Source of the DNA: CAJMNU01 sp905214855
Lineage (GTDB): Bacteria > Bacillota > Clostridia > Lachnospirales > Lachnospiraceae
Length of the DNA stretch: 64,000 bases
Direction of reading: 5' to 3'
NCBI GenBank assembly: GCA_937890595.1
Contig: CALADM010000010.1
Location: 62,001-126,000 of the forward strand
How positions within the stretch are numbered: position 1 is the first letter of the stretch; each line of letters opens with the position of its first letter. This document shows positions 16,249 to 24,749 of this stretch, piece after piece. The position numbers and the translations under genes were made by a program. Under the pieces are notes generated by a model. That model was not told the origin of the DNA and did no database searches. It worked only from the letters and a program-made list of their open reading frames with translations.

Positions 16249-17523
16249 TTATTTATCCAGCATAATACGGATGATCTCTTTATCTGTCTGTCTCATGCCT
16301 TCTCTTCCGATATATCCTACACTACTGATCGTCTGACCGATCTCATCTTTCAAGATTCCAGTAGAACCTTCATATGCCTTTCCATGCATTGCCAAATGGT
16401 GTGCCATCAAAGCAGCATCCAAACTGGTCGCGATCTTTGCTGCGCAGGAAATCTTTGCACCATCACAGATGATTCCCGGAATATCTGCCAGAGTATTCTC
16501 GATCGTATCTTTGATCGCATTCAAATCTCCGCCTGCCAGATAGGTCACTGCAGCACCACTGGAACAGGATGCAGAAACCGCACCACAGAAAGCAGACAAT
16601 TTACCGATAAACTCCTTCTGATAAATTGTCAAAAGATTAGAAAATGCCAAAGCACGATATAATTTTTCCTGACAAATATCTTTTTCTCTTGCATATACGA
16701 TAACCGGCACAGAAGAAGTGATTCCCTGATTTCCACTTCCGGAATTGATCACAACAGGCATATCACAGCCACCCATTCTCGCTTCGGATGCTGCTGCTGT
16801 GTAATATTTCATACGTGTGACCACATTCTCAGGATAAGATTCCTTGATGACACGTCCAATTCCCAGACCATAATCTCTTGCCATTCCTTCATAAGCAATA
16901 TCCATATTACAGCGGATCTGCTTATCTAAAAGATCACGGATCAGTTCCACGTCTACTTCATCTGCAAACTCTTTGATCCCTTTGATATTGAGCATACTAC
17001 GGTCTGCATAACTATACTTAGAACTGTCTTCCTCTGCCTTCTCAAACAAAATTTCTCCATTTTTTGTCAATTTGGTGATATTTGTATGGGCATGTTTGAT
17101 CTCTATAGAAGAAGATTCCTCTCCTGCATACAGTTCCAGAATAATATGCAGCGGAATTGGAGTATCAAGGAATTCAACTGTACATACGCCATCCTGTATC
17201 ATATTCCTTGTTTGTGCAATGGTCTCTGGTGTCATGGAAAGAAGCACTTCCATACATTTTGATGCATCACCGCCAACGATACCAGCCATAACTCCAGACT
17301 CAATACCTACCATACCGCCTGTGTTAGGGATCACTACACAACGCACATTTTTGATCATGTTGCCACTGCATTTTGCAACAACACGTTCTGGAAGTTTTCC
17401 AAGAACTTCCCGCGCTTTCGCGCCTGCATATGCAAGCGCGATCGGCTCGGTACATCCCATTGCCGGGATCAGCTCTTCCTCCAGTATTCTAATATAATTG
17501 TCTTGCAGTTCCTTGCTTAACAT
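16249..17523 (-). CDS. cyuA: L-cysteine desulfidase (CyuA/YhaM family)
   Basis: 424 residues of the CyuA/YhaM (UPF0597) family, iron-sulfur enzymes that split L-cysteine to pyruvate, ammonia and sulfide. The N-terminal PAMGCTEPIALAYA carries one cluster Cys (Cys24), and the later SASCSSGAAV and ICDGAKISCAAK carry further conserved Cys. A related serine dehydratase activity cannot be excluded. It starts 27 bases after the oppA stop behind an AGGAGA site and ends at a strong terminator, so it is the last gene of the opp operon. This suggests the transporter supplies cysteine, cystine or Cys-containing peptides. Confidence 0.87.
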   Translation of the reverse strand: MLSKELQDNYIRILEEELIPAMGCTEPIALAYAGAKAREVLGKLPERVVAKCSGNMIKNVRCVVIPNTGGMVGIESGVMAGIVGGDASKCMEVLLSMTPETIAQTRNMIQDGVCTVEFLDTPIPLHIILELYAGEESSSIEIKHAHTNITKLTKNGEILFEKAEEDSSKYSYADRSMLNIKGIKEFADEVDVELIRDLLDKQIRCNMDIAYEGMARDYGLGIGRVIKESYPENVVTRMKYYTAAASEARMGGCDMPVVINSGSGNQGITSSVPVIVYAREKDICQEKLYRALAFSNLLTIYQKEFIGKLSAFCGAVSASCSSGAAVTYLAGGDLNAIKDTIENTLADIPGIICDGAKISCAAKIATSLDAALMAHHLAMHGKAYEGSTGILKDEIGQTISSVGYIGREGMRQTDKEIIRIMLDK

Positions 17524-17550
17524 ATTACATTTCTCCTAATCAACAATCTA

Positions 17551-19428
17551 CTACTGAGCGCTCTTACTCTTTAAGTATTCAGCCTGAAGCTCCTGAGATT
17601 TTCCTGGTACAAATGTCATCTTGTTTCCAGTATCTACCAATGGGCTTACAGTAGAGTAAATAGCAGTTCTGGAACCGTTAAATACAGCCAGAAGTTCTTC
17701 CTGATTGATTGCGGCAAGAACAGCTTTTCTTAATGTTGGATCACTGTAAATGCTGCTTCCAGACAGATTAAATGTACAATAAGATGCACTGTTGGATTTG
17801 ATCTCCTGAAGAGCCAGACCCTCAGCATTGCGAACCAGATCATGGCTGTTTTCTGGGATACTGTAAAGTACATCGATCTCACCACTTCTCAGACCAGACA
17901 GAGAGCTATCAAGGTCTTTGTAGAACTTAACATTAACATTTTTGATGTGTGGCTCATACTCACTGCCTACTCTGTAAGCTGGATTTGCCTCAAATGTTAC
18001 TTCATAGTCGTTTTTCTTGATCATAATGTACGGACCACTACAAGACAGAGTGTTGTTATATGTTGCACCCTCTGTTACAGTAGACTGATCGCCATAGCAG
18101 ATATCTTTCTTGATATCAAAATTCTTAATATCATAAGTATTTACTGCTTCAATTACAGTCTGGTCTACGATACCTGCAGACTGGTGTGCCAGATAATTCA
18201 ATACCTGTGGGAATGGATTTACAGTTGTTACTTTGATAACCTGATAAGCACCTGCTGCATTATCTACTTTATCTTTTGTATCTGCTAAAGAAGCGATCGC
18301 TGCTGGAGTATCTTTCTCCAAAGCTGCCTTTACAGTCTCATCAGAACCTGAAACTTTTGCATTCTCCAGCTCAGACAGATCTGTTACTAAAGAAACAGTA
18401 TCGATATTCTCGTGAAGGGAATATGTTTTATGGTTCGGTACAGAATCTTTGTTCTTTGCTCTCTCTAAGGAATAGATTACATCCTCACCACCTACCAGAA
18501 CACCAGAGTCAACAGCATGTCCATCCTGTACTCTTGCAAAGTTGATATCATCTCTTAACAGGAAGTAATAATCCTTGTTTCCATCTGCGATCGCATAGTT
18601 ATAAGATAAAGAACCATCAGAAACTACTTTATCATCATCTGTCAGGTTTACCAGTCTTACATACATATTTGTATTCAGCATATTGATAGAACCATCATTT
18701 CCTTTGATCGGGTCAAGGGATGTCAATGTAGAGTTTGTCTGAGACAATCTCAAAGGCTCTGTAGCAGGATCTAAACTGCTGTCAGCAAATTCAATTGCTT
18801 CCCAGCACATAGAACGGGACTTGGAAAGTCTTACAGTATCCTGTTTCAGTCTCTTTGTATTAACAGCCTGTGTCTTTATAAGGCTTGTCAGAGGAACAAT
18901 ATATGCCATCTCATCGATCATATACTTCTCTAACTCAGAGTATGTTTCTACATACTGCTCTGGTGTCTCTGTTCCTGCTTTCTCGATCAGTTCATCTATC
19001 TTCGGGTCAGCGATCGGGCTTACATTGTAGTCACCACCTGTTTTAAACAGGGAGCGTACTGCATAGTCTGGGTTACCTGTAACGGTTGTCCATCCAGAAA
19101 TATCCATATCATAGTTTTTAGCTGCCAGCTGTGTCTTATAGCTGGAATAATCTGGCTGCATGTTCAGTTTTACATTAAAACCTGCTTTTGTCAGCTGATC
19201 TCTCAGGACGTTTGCAAGCTGCTCATCAGATGATGAGAACAGTAACTGAAGATCAATTGCCTGTGCTGGTGCTGCTGCGCCTCCTTGGGACTGGTTTGCT
19301 TCCTGTCCGCCTGCAGCTGCTGGGGTTGTTCCCTTTACTTCGTCTCTGGTCTTCACACCGCCGCAACCAGCGAGGGATGCAGCCAGCATGGACGCACACA
19401 AAGTCAGTGCTAATGCTCTCTTTTTCAT
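17551..19428 (-). CDS. circularly permuted oligopeptide-binding lipoprotein (SBP_bac_5)
   Basis: 625-residue lipoprotein (lipobox LAGC, Cys22) with a low-complexity Ala/Gly/Gln linker to about residue 55. The family's domains are in swapped order. Residues about 57-220 match the normal C-terminal part (LRDQLTKAGFNVKLN, NYDMDISGW, PKIDELIEKAGTETPEQY, IDEMAYIVPL). Residues about 225-625 match the normal N-terminal and middle part: TLTSLDPIKG, FLLRDDINF, EDVIYSLERA, CSGPYIMIKK, LRSGEIDVLYS, LRKAVLAAINQEELL. The protein ends where family members normally continue into the segment now found first. It is the binding subunit of the adjacent OppBCDF importer; ligand unknown, possibly Cys-containing peptides given cyuA downstream. 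Confidence 0.87.
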   Translation of the reverse strand: MKKRALALTLCASMLAASLAGCGGVKTRDEVKGTTPAAAGGQEANQSQGGAAAPAQAIDLQLLFSSSDEQLANVLRDQLTKAGFNVKLNMQPDYSSYKTQLAAKNYDMDISGWTTVTGNPDYAVRSLFKTGGDYNVSPIADPKIDELIEKAGTETPEQYVETYSELEKYMIDEMAYIVPLTSLIKTQAVNTKRLKQDTVRLSKSRSMCWEAIEFADSSLDPATEPLRLSQTNSTLTSLDPIKGNDGSINMLNTNMYVRLVNLTDDDKVVSDGSLSYNYAIADGNKDYYFLLRDDINFARVQDGHAVDSGVLVGGEDVIYSLERAKNKDSVPNHKTYSLHENIDTVSLVTDLSELENAKVSGSDETVKAALEKDTPAAIASLADTKDKVDNAAGAYQVIKVTTVNPFPQVLNYLAHQSAGIVDQTVIEAVNTYDIKNFDIKKDICYGDQSTVTEGATYNNTLSCSGPYIMIKKNDYEVTFEANPAYRVGSEYEPHIKNVNVKFYKDLDSSLSGLRSGEIDVLYSIPENSHDLVRNAEGLALQEIKSNSASYCTFNLSGSSIYSDPTLRKAVLAAINQEELLAVFNGSRTAIYSTVSPLVDTGNKMTFVPGKSQELQAEYLKSKSAQ

Positions 19429-19502
19429 AGTATCCTCCTTATATACCGCTTTTGCGATATGATATTATATTACAGCATTCCTTTTAGGTAATGCTGCTTT
19501 CA

Positions 19503-19520
19503 CCCTGCCACAAGGCAGGG
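19503..19520 (-). other. GC-rich hairpin between oppF and oppA
   Basis: CCCTGCC-ACAA-GGCAGGG, a perfect 7-bp stem with a 4-base loop in the 112-base gap before the binding-protein gene. No U-run follows on the minus strand, so termination is unlikely. An mRNA-stabilising or processing element that raises binding-protein expression is the usual explanation. Confidence 0.55.
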
Positions 19521-19540
19521 CAAATTGCAGTTTTTTTGCA

Positions 19541-20521
19541 TTAATAATGCAGTTTTCCTTCCATCATCTCTGCGCTTCTGTGACAAGCTACAAAATGATC
19601 TTTTTCCACCTCTATAAGCTGTGGATTCTTCTTAAAACATGCCTCAGTAGCAAACGGACATCTAGGTGCAAAACGACATCCCGGTTTTGGATTGATCGGA
19701 GAAGAGATCTCACCCTTTAAGATGATCTTCTTTTTCTTCTCACGCACATTGGTGGAAGGGATCGCAGACAGCAAGGCAACTGTATATGGATGCAGAGGAC
19801 GGGAGAAAATCGCTTTTTTACTTGTCTTCTCGATCATCTGTCCCAAATACATAACACCAATATCATCTGAAATATGCTTGATAACAGAAAGGTCATGGGA
19901 GATAAAAATATAAGTCAGTCCCATCTTCTCCTGCAATTCCATCATAAGGTTCAAGATCTGTGCCTGTACGGAAACATCCAATGCAGATACCGGCTCATCA
20001 CAGACTACAAACTTCGGATTAATAGACATTGCTCTCGCAATAACCACACGCTGACGGCGACCGCCATCGAATTCATGCGGATACAGGTTTGCCATTCTAG
20101 GACTCAGACCAACCAGTTCCATCAATTCTGCAACTCTTGCCTTTCTCTCTGCCTCACTCTTATAAACCTTATGAAGCACCAATGGTTCTTCAATAATCTG
20201 GGAAATAGTAAAACGTGGGTTCAAAGAAGCATACGGATCTTGGAAAATAATCTGCATATGCTGACGCATTTTACGCATTTCTTCTTTACTAAAGGAAGTT
20301 ATATCCATTCCTTTATAGATAACTTTACCCGCTGTCGGCTCATGCAGTCTCAAGATGGCACGTCCCAGTGTACTTTTACCACATCCAGATTCACCTACAA
20401 TTCCAAGTGTCTTTCCCTCTTCAATCTTAAATGTGATATCATCTACCGCATGAAGTACGCCACCATTTGCGACATTAAAGTATTTTTTGAGATTCTGTAC
20501 CTCTAACAATGCGTTACTCAT
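19541..20521 (-). CDS. oppF: oligopeptide ABC transporter ATP-binding protein, OppF-type
   Basis: 326 residues. ATPase subunit that powers peptide import, with Walker A GESGCGKST, Q-loop IFQDPYASLNP, Walker B VVCDEPVSALD and the H-loop SHDLSVIKH. The ABC signature reads FDGGRRQR instead of LSGGQRQR, a recognised but less common variant. The C-terminal oligopeptide extension has CRFAPRCPFATEACF, the Cys cluster typical of Opp/Dpp ATPases that can bind an Fe-S centre. Its ATG overlaps oppD by 4 bases. Confidence 0.92.
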   Translation of the reverse strand: MSNALLEVQNLKKYFNVANGGVLHAVDDITFKIEEGKTLGIVGESGCGKSTLGRAILRLHEPTAGKVIYKGMDITSFSKEEMRKMRQHMQIIFQDPYASLNPRFTISQIIEEPLVLHKVYKSEAERKARVAELMELVGLSPRMANLYPHEFDGGRRQRVVIARAMSINPKFVVCDEPVSALDVSVQAQILNLMMELQEKMGLTYIFISHDLSVIKHISDDIGVMYLGQMIEKTSKKAIFSRPLHPYTVALLSAIPSTNVREKKKKIILKGEISSPINPKPGCRFAPRCPFATEACFKKNPQLIEVEKDHFVACHRSAEMMEGKLHY

Positions 20522-21498
20522 ACTCTATCCTCCTTCAGTGGAAAATGACATTTACACTGATGTTCTTTTCCTAAAAGCTGTGGAGATTCTTTTTTACAGA
20601 TATCCTTACAATATGGACAGCGTGGATGGAAATAACATCCTGTAGGAAGCTCTGCCATATTTGGCATCATTCCATCGATTGGTACCAATTTTTCAGTATC
20701 TTCATCAATCTTAGGGATAGAATCAAACAGTCCCTTTGTATATGGATGCTTTGGATGTAAATATACTTCCTCAACCGTTCCGATCTCTACAATCTCACCA
20801 GCATATACGATCGCAACTCTGTCACATGTCTCAGCAACAACACCCAGATCATGTGTGATCAGGATCATTGCCATTTTGTATTTTTCACGCAGCTGCATCA
20901 TGATATCCAATACCTGTGCCTGAATGGTTACATCCAGAGCAGTCGTTGGCTCATCTGCGATCAAAAGATCCGGATTACAGATCAGTGCCATAGTAATGAC
21001 AACTCGCTGTTTCATACCACCTGAAAACTGATGCGGATAATCATTGAAACGGTCAGATTTTACACCAACGATCTCAAGCATCTCCTTTACTCTCTTCTGA
21101 GCTTCTGCTTTTCCCATTTTCTGGTGTTTCATGACAACCTCTGTCAACTGATCTCCGATCGTCATGATCGGATTCAGCGCAGTCATTGGATCCTGAAAGA
21201 TCATGGAAATTCCATTTCCTCGGATTTTCTGATTTTCCTTATCTGTGTTAAAGATCAGATTCTGACCTTTAAAATAAATCTCACCTTCGGTAATAATGCC
21301 CGGCGGATCTGGGATAAGCTGCATGATCGCCATAGCTGTCGTTGTCTTTCCAGCTCCAGTCTCTCCCACAAGCCCAAGACTTTCACCTTTTTTCAGATCA
21401 AAGGTTATTCCATTGACAGCCTTTACTTCTTCATCATCTGTTACATAATGTACATGCAGGTTTTTCACCTGCAAAATAGTTTCTTTATTGTCTTCCAT
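20518..21498 (-). CDS. oppD: oligopeptide ABC transporter ATP-binding protein, OppD-type
   Basis: 326 residues from an ATG that follows GGAGG by 5 bases; a GTG four codons upstream lies inside that site and is unlikely. Walker A GETGAGKTT, Q-loop IFQDPMTALNP, canonical signature FSGGMKQR, Walker B LIADEPTTALD and H-loop THDLGVVAE are all present. The C-terminal Cys cluster CYFHPRCPYCKDIC is typical of Opp/Dpp. Pairs with OppF to energise the OppB/OppC channel. Confidence 0.93.
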   Translation of the reverse strand: MEDNKETILQVKNLHVHYVTDDEEVKAVNGITFDLKKGESLGLVGETGAGKTTTAMAIMQLIPDPPGIITEGEIYFKGQNLIFNTDKENQKIRGNGISMIFQDPMTALNPIMTIGDQLTEVVMKHQKMGKAEAQKRVKEMLEIVGVKSDRFNDYPHQFSGGMKQRVVITMALICNPDLLIADEPTTALDVTIQAQVLDIMMQLREKYKMAMILITHDLGVVAETCDRVAIVYAGEIVEIGTVEEVYLHPKHPYTKGLFDSIPKIDEDTEKLVPIDGMMPNMAELPTGCYFHPRCPYCKDICKKESPQLLGKEHQCKCHFPLKEDRV

Positions 21499-21510
21499 CG
21501 TTTCCTCCAC

Positions 21511-23025
21511 TTATTTCAGCTTAGGATCCAGCGCATCACGCAGACCATCGCCTAAATAGTTAAATGCCAACACGAGAACGATAATTGCAAGACCTGGATA
21601 AATTGCCAGATAGGAATTTGTCTCCAAATACTTGCTTCCGATCTTCAAAATGTTGCCCCACTCTGGAATATGTGGTTCTACACCCAATCCCAGATAGCTC
21701 AAACTACTTGTAGACAACACAGCGCCACCAATGCTCAATGTTGCACGGACAATGATCGGTGCCATAGAGTTTGGAAGAATATGCTTTAAAATGATCACAT
21801 GATCTTTTGCTCCGCAGGCTCTCGCCGCCTCAACAAACTCACTATTAGAAAGTCCCAGAACAGTTGCTCTGACCGTACGTGCATATACAGGTACATTTCC
21901 CAAACTCAATGCCATAATAAGGTTAAATGTACTTGTACCAAATGCTGCTACGATTGCAATTGCCAAAAGGATACCAGGAACAGCGTACAAAATATCCAGC
22001 ACACGCATGATGCTGTTATCAATCTTGTTTCCATAAAATCCTGCTACTGCGCCTAAAATACCACCGATGATAATCGGAACTAAGGTAGACAACATACCTA
22101 CTACCAGAGAAATACGCGCACCAAATACAATTCTTGTAAATACACATCGTCCATAGTTATCTGTACCAAATGGATATACCAAAGATGGACTCAGTAAGAT
22201 CGCACTGTAATCATTCTCTGTTGCTACAAAATAATCAAATGTCAGATAACTGCAGATAGAGATCGACAACAGGAATGTAACCACAAAGAATCCTAAAGAT
22301 GCCATATTATCACGGAAGATACGGCGGATCACTTCGATCCACTCTACAGTAGCCATGTCATCTCTATGACGGATTTTTGTAAACAGCACCAGACTCAAAA
22401 CCAATGCGAAAATATTTCCGGTAGGTGCTGTCAAAAGAAGGAGAACTGCCGCCCATTTTAATTTCGGATCAACCTGTTTTCCCTTTACACCCTTTCCAAT
22501 CCAAACCATGGTGACAACATCGATCAAAGCTACCAAACCTAACAGGATCATTCCTATCATAAATGTATTGGATACATAAGGCTTAAACAAGTTGATCAGG
22601 GATACCAGCATAACCCCAAGTGTTGTCAGAAGAGAGTAGATAGAAAGCTGATATTCCAGATTTTTTTCTTCTTTGATCGTCAGAAAACCTGCAATCGCTG
22701 CAAAAATATTACCGGTGAGCAGGAAAAGGATCATCACATAGCCCAAAAGGCGTGTTCCCTTTTTCAGCTTATTGTCCTGACAAACCTCTTTCTTCATTTT
22801 GAACCAGATGCCAAACTGTACAAGAGCTGTAAGGAAGTATCCACCTGCCAAAAGCAGCATGGACTGATTGATCTCACCTGTCTTAAAATTATAGGAATTG
22901 AATAACAGGATCAATGTAAGGATCAGCGTTGCGCCTGCTGCAAAACCAGTCGCCTTGAATTCCTGTACTTTTTTTAATTTTCTGTTTTGTTCTCTTTTTA
23001 TATATTCTTTCTCTCGATTTTCCAT
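21511..23025 (-). CDS. oppC: oligopeptide ABC permease OppC-type with extra N-terminal membrane domain
   Basis: 504 residues, about 200 more than usual. The C-terminal 290 or so are a normal OppC/DppC permease: entry span near 245, YPFGTDNYGRCVFTRIVFGAR, and the EAA cytoplasmic loop EFVEAARACGAKDHVIILKHILPN, which contacts the ATPases. The first 220 residues add about six hydrophobic segments with no recognised domain. The extension is in frame with no break, and the ATG follows a GGAG site. Its role is unknown; it may be a scaffold or an accessory span domain. Confidence 0.88.
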   Translation of the reverse strand: MENREKEYIKREQNRKLKKVQEFKATGFAAGATLILTLILLFNSYNFKTGEINQSMLLLAGGYFLTALVQFGIWFKMKKEVCQDNKLKKGTRLLGYVMILFLLTGNIFAAIAGFLTIKEEKNLEYQLSIYSLLTTLGVMLVSLINLFKPYVSNTFMIGMILLGLVALIDVVTMVWIGKGVKGKQVDPKLKWAAVLLLLTAPTGNIFALVLSLVLFTKIRHRDDMATVEWIEVIRRIFRDNMASLGFFVVTFLLSISICSYLTFDYFVATENDYSAILLSPSLVYPFGTDNYGRCVFTRIVFGARISLVVGMLSTLVPIIIGGILGAVAGFYGNKIDNSIMRVLDILYAVPGILLAIAIVAAFGTSTFNLIMALSLGNVPVYARTVRATVLGLSNSEFVEAARACGAKDHVIILKHILPNSMAPIIVRATLSIGGAVLSTSSLSYLGLGVEPHIPEWGNILKIGSKYLETNSYLAIYPGLAIIVLVLAFNYLGDGLRDALDPKLK

Positions 23026-23036
23026 GCCGACTCCTT

Positions 23037-24461
23037 CTATGAACTCTTAATCTTAGATTTGATACGTGGATCTAAGAATGCATACAGGATATCGACAAAC
23101 AAGTTTGCGATACTGATGATGATCGCCACGTATACAACGCCGGCAAGCACGACCGGAATATCCGGAACAAACTGCTTGTCTACAATATAACTTCCGATAC
23201 CATTGACATTGAATACCTTCTCTGTTACAGCAGAACCGCCAAGCATACCACCAAACTGCAGACCGATTACAGTTACGATCGGGATCATAGCATTACCAAG
23301 TGCATGTTTCATGATCACTTTCATCTTGCTAAGACCTTTGGCTCTCGCTGTGACGATGTAATCTGCATTGATAACCTCCAACATGGAAGAACGGGTCATA
23401 CGTGCCACGCTCGCTGCAAGTGCAGTTCCAAGTACGATCGCTGGCATGATCAAAGTTTTCCAGTTATCTGGTGAGTAGGTTGCTGGCAGCCATTCCATAT
23501 TGATAGACCAGTTCAAGATCAAGATCAGACCCAGCCAGAAGTTCGGGATAGAAAGACCCAAAAGTGCCAGAAGCATGAAAATATAGTCATAAGAAGAATA
23601 CTGTTTTACTGCTGATATAATACCTGCTGGGATTGCGATAGCAACTGCAACGATGAGAGATGCCATTGTCAGCTCTAATGTGATCGGGAATCTTCTCATA
23701 ATAGCATCAAATACTACCTCATTACCCTGATAAGAGTTTCCAAGGTCAAATGTAAGGATATTCTTAAATACCTCTACAAGCTGTACCAAATATGGCTTAT
23801 CCAGTCCATACATGCGGTTAAACTCTATGATCTGTTCTTCTGTTGCTGTCTGTCCCAGAATATTAACTGCCGGATCCATCGGAGACATATGAAGGATGGT
23901 AAATACAAGGAATACAACACCAAATACAACGAAGATCATCATAAGAAGTCGTTCCAAGATATACTTTCCATATGGATTTGCATAGATCAGTGTTAAAATA
24001 TAAAATGGGAATGATGTAATGACAGAAAATGCTACAAACAGAGTATTTTCCATTAATGTGTCAAATACATTGACAAAAGAAGTCTTTTTTAAAACATCTT
24101 GCAGTTCTGCATTTTCCTGCAATTTTCTGTTTACCATTTCTTCTGTCTCTTTTTGAACACTCTTTTCCACCTGTTTCATCAATTCGCTATCGCTTTCCTT
24201 GGTGGCAAAAAAAGCTCTCTTATTTCTCAGATACTGTTCCGTATCTTTCTGAAGGCGCTCCAAAGTCCCATCTGCCTTCAGAGCAGCAAGCACTTCCTGT
24301 CTTGCCGTTTCCTGCTTTTGCTTTTTGTTGATTCCAGAATTGTGCATCAGATAAACCACAAAGGTCACCAGAAATGTTGGCAATCCCAAAATGAACATCA
24401 AAAGCCTGTAGAATGGCCGTCTGTACATTTTTTTGACGGCATCCAGAATCATGCTTTTCAT
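23037..24461 (-). CDS. oppB: oligopeptide ABC permease OppB-type with extra N-terminal domain
   Basis: 474 residues against the usual 310 or so. The permease begins near residue 167 (YILERLLMMIFVVFGVVFL) and has the normal MYGLDKPYLVQ, the DLGNSYQ segment and the EAA loop with ARAKGLSKMKVIMKHAL. The first 165 residues hold an extra span (about 17-40), a charged coiled-coil-like stretch rich in Lys/Glu (about 45-120) and another span (about 140-160). Together with the enlarged OppC this makes an unusually large membrane core. It is the first gene of the operon oppB-C-D-F-A-cyuA, 12 bases before oppC. Confidence 0.88.
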   Translation of the reverse strand: MKSMILDAVKKMYRRPFYRLLMFILGLPTFLVTFVVYLMHNSGINKKQKQETARQEVLAALKADGTLERLQKDTEQYLRNKRAFFATKESDSELMKQVEKSVQKETEEMVNRKLQENAELQDVLKKTSFVNVFDTLMENTLFVAFSVITSFPFYILTLIYANPYGKYILERLLMMIFVVFGVVFLVFTILHMSPMDPAVNILGQTATEEQIIEFNRMYGLDKPYLVQLVEVFKNILTFDLGNSYQGNEVVFDAIMRRFPITLELTMASLIVAVAIAIPAGIISAVKQYSSYDYIFMLLALLGLSIPNFWLGLILILNWSINMEWLPATYSPDNWKTLIMPAIVLGTALAASVARMTRSSMLEVINADYIVTARAKGLSKMKVIMKHALGNAMIPIVTVIGLQFGGMLGGSAVTEKVFNVNGIGSYIVDKQFVPDIPVVLAGVVYVAIIISIANLFVDILYAFLDPRIKSKIKSS

Positions 24462-24589
24462 CTCTTTCCTCCTACTGTGCTGTGATCTCGCAGCTACTTT
24501 TTACTTATTTTTCAGCAGGGAAACCACACCAAATTTCCAAATTTTTACTGCCAAAATACAAATAAATTCCACTGCGTAATTCTTGTATT

Positions 24590-24618
24590 AGAATAGCATA
24601 TTTCTGAGCGACTAGCAA
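24590..24618 (-). promoter_or_regulatory. candidate promoter of the opp-cyuA operon
   Basis: Minus strand TTGCTA, 17 bases, TATTCT, leaving a leader of about 120 bases before oppB. The -10 matches only 4 of 6 positions. The leader shows no recognised riboswitch. Confidence 0.4.
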
Positions 24619-24749
24619 GAAAACTTTATCACATTTCATACTTTTTATTACATTTTTCGCTACTTTTTGTTATCATTTTCTCAATTTTCCCATTTATTTC
24701 CAAATCTCTTTCTCTTCTTCTCTTCTTCTCTTTTTTTCGACATATACCA

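Noticed and set aside
19541..20521. Inactivated OppF because of the FDGGRRQR signature
   Set aside because: This signature variant occurs in oligopeptide ATPases and all other catalytic motifs are intact, so inactivation is not supported.
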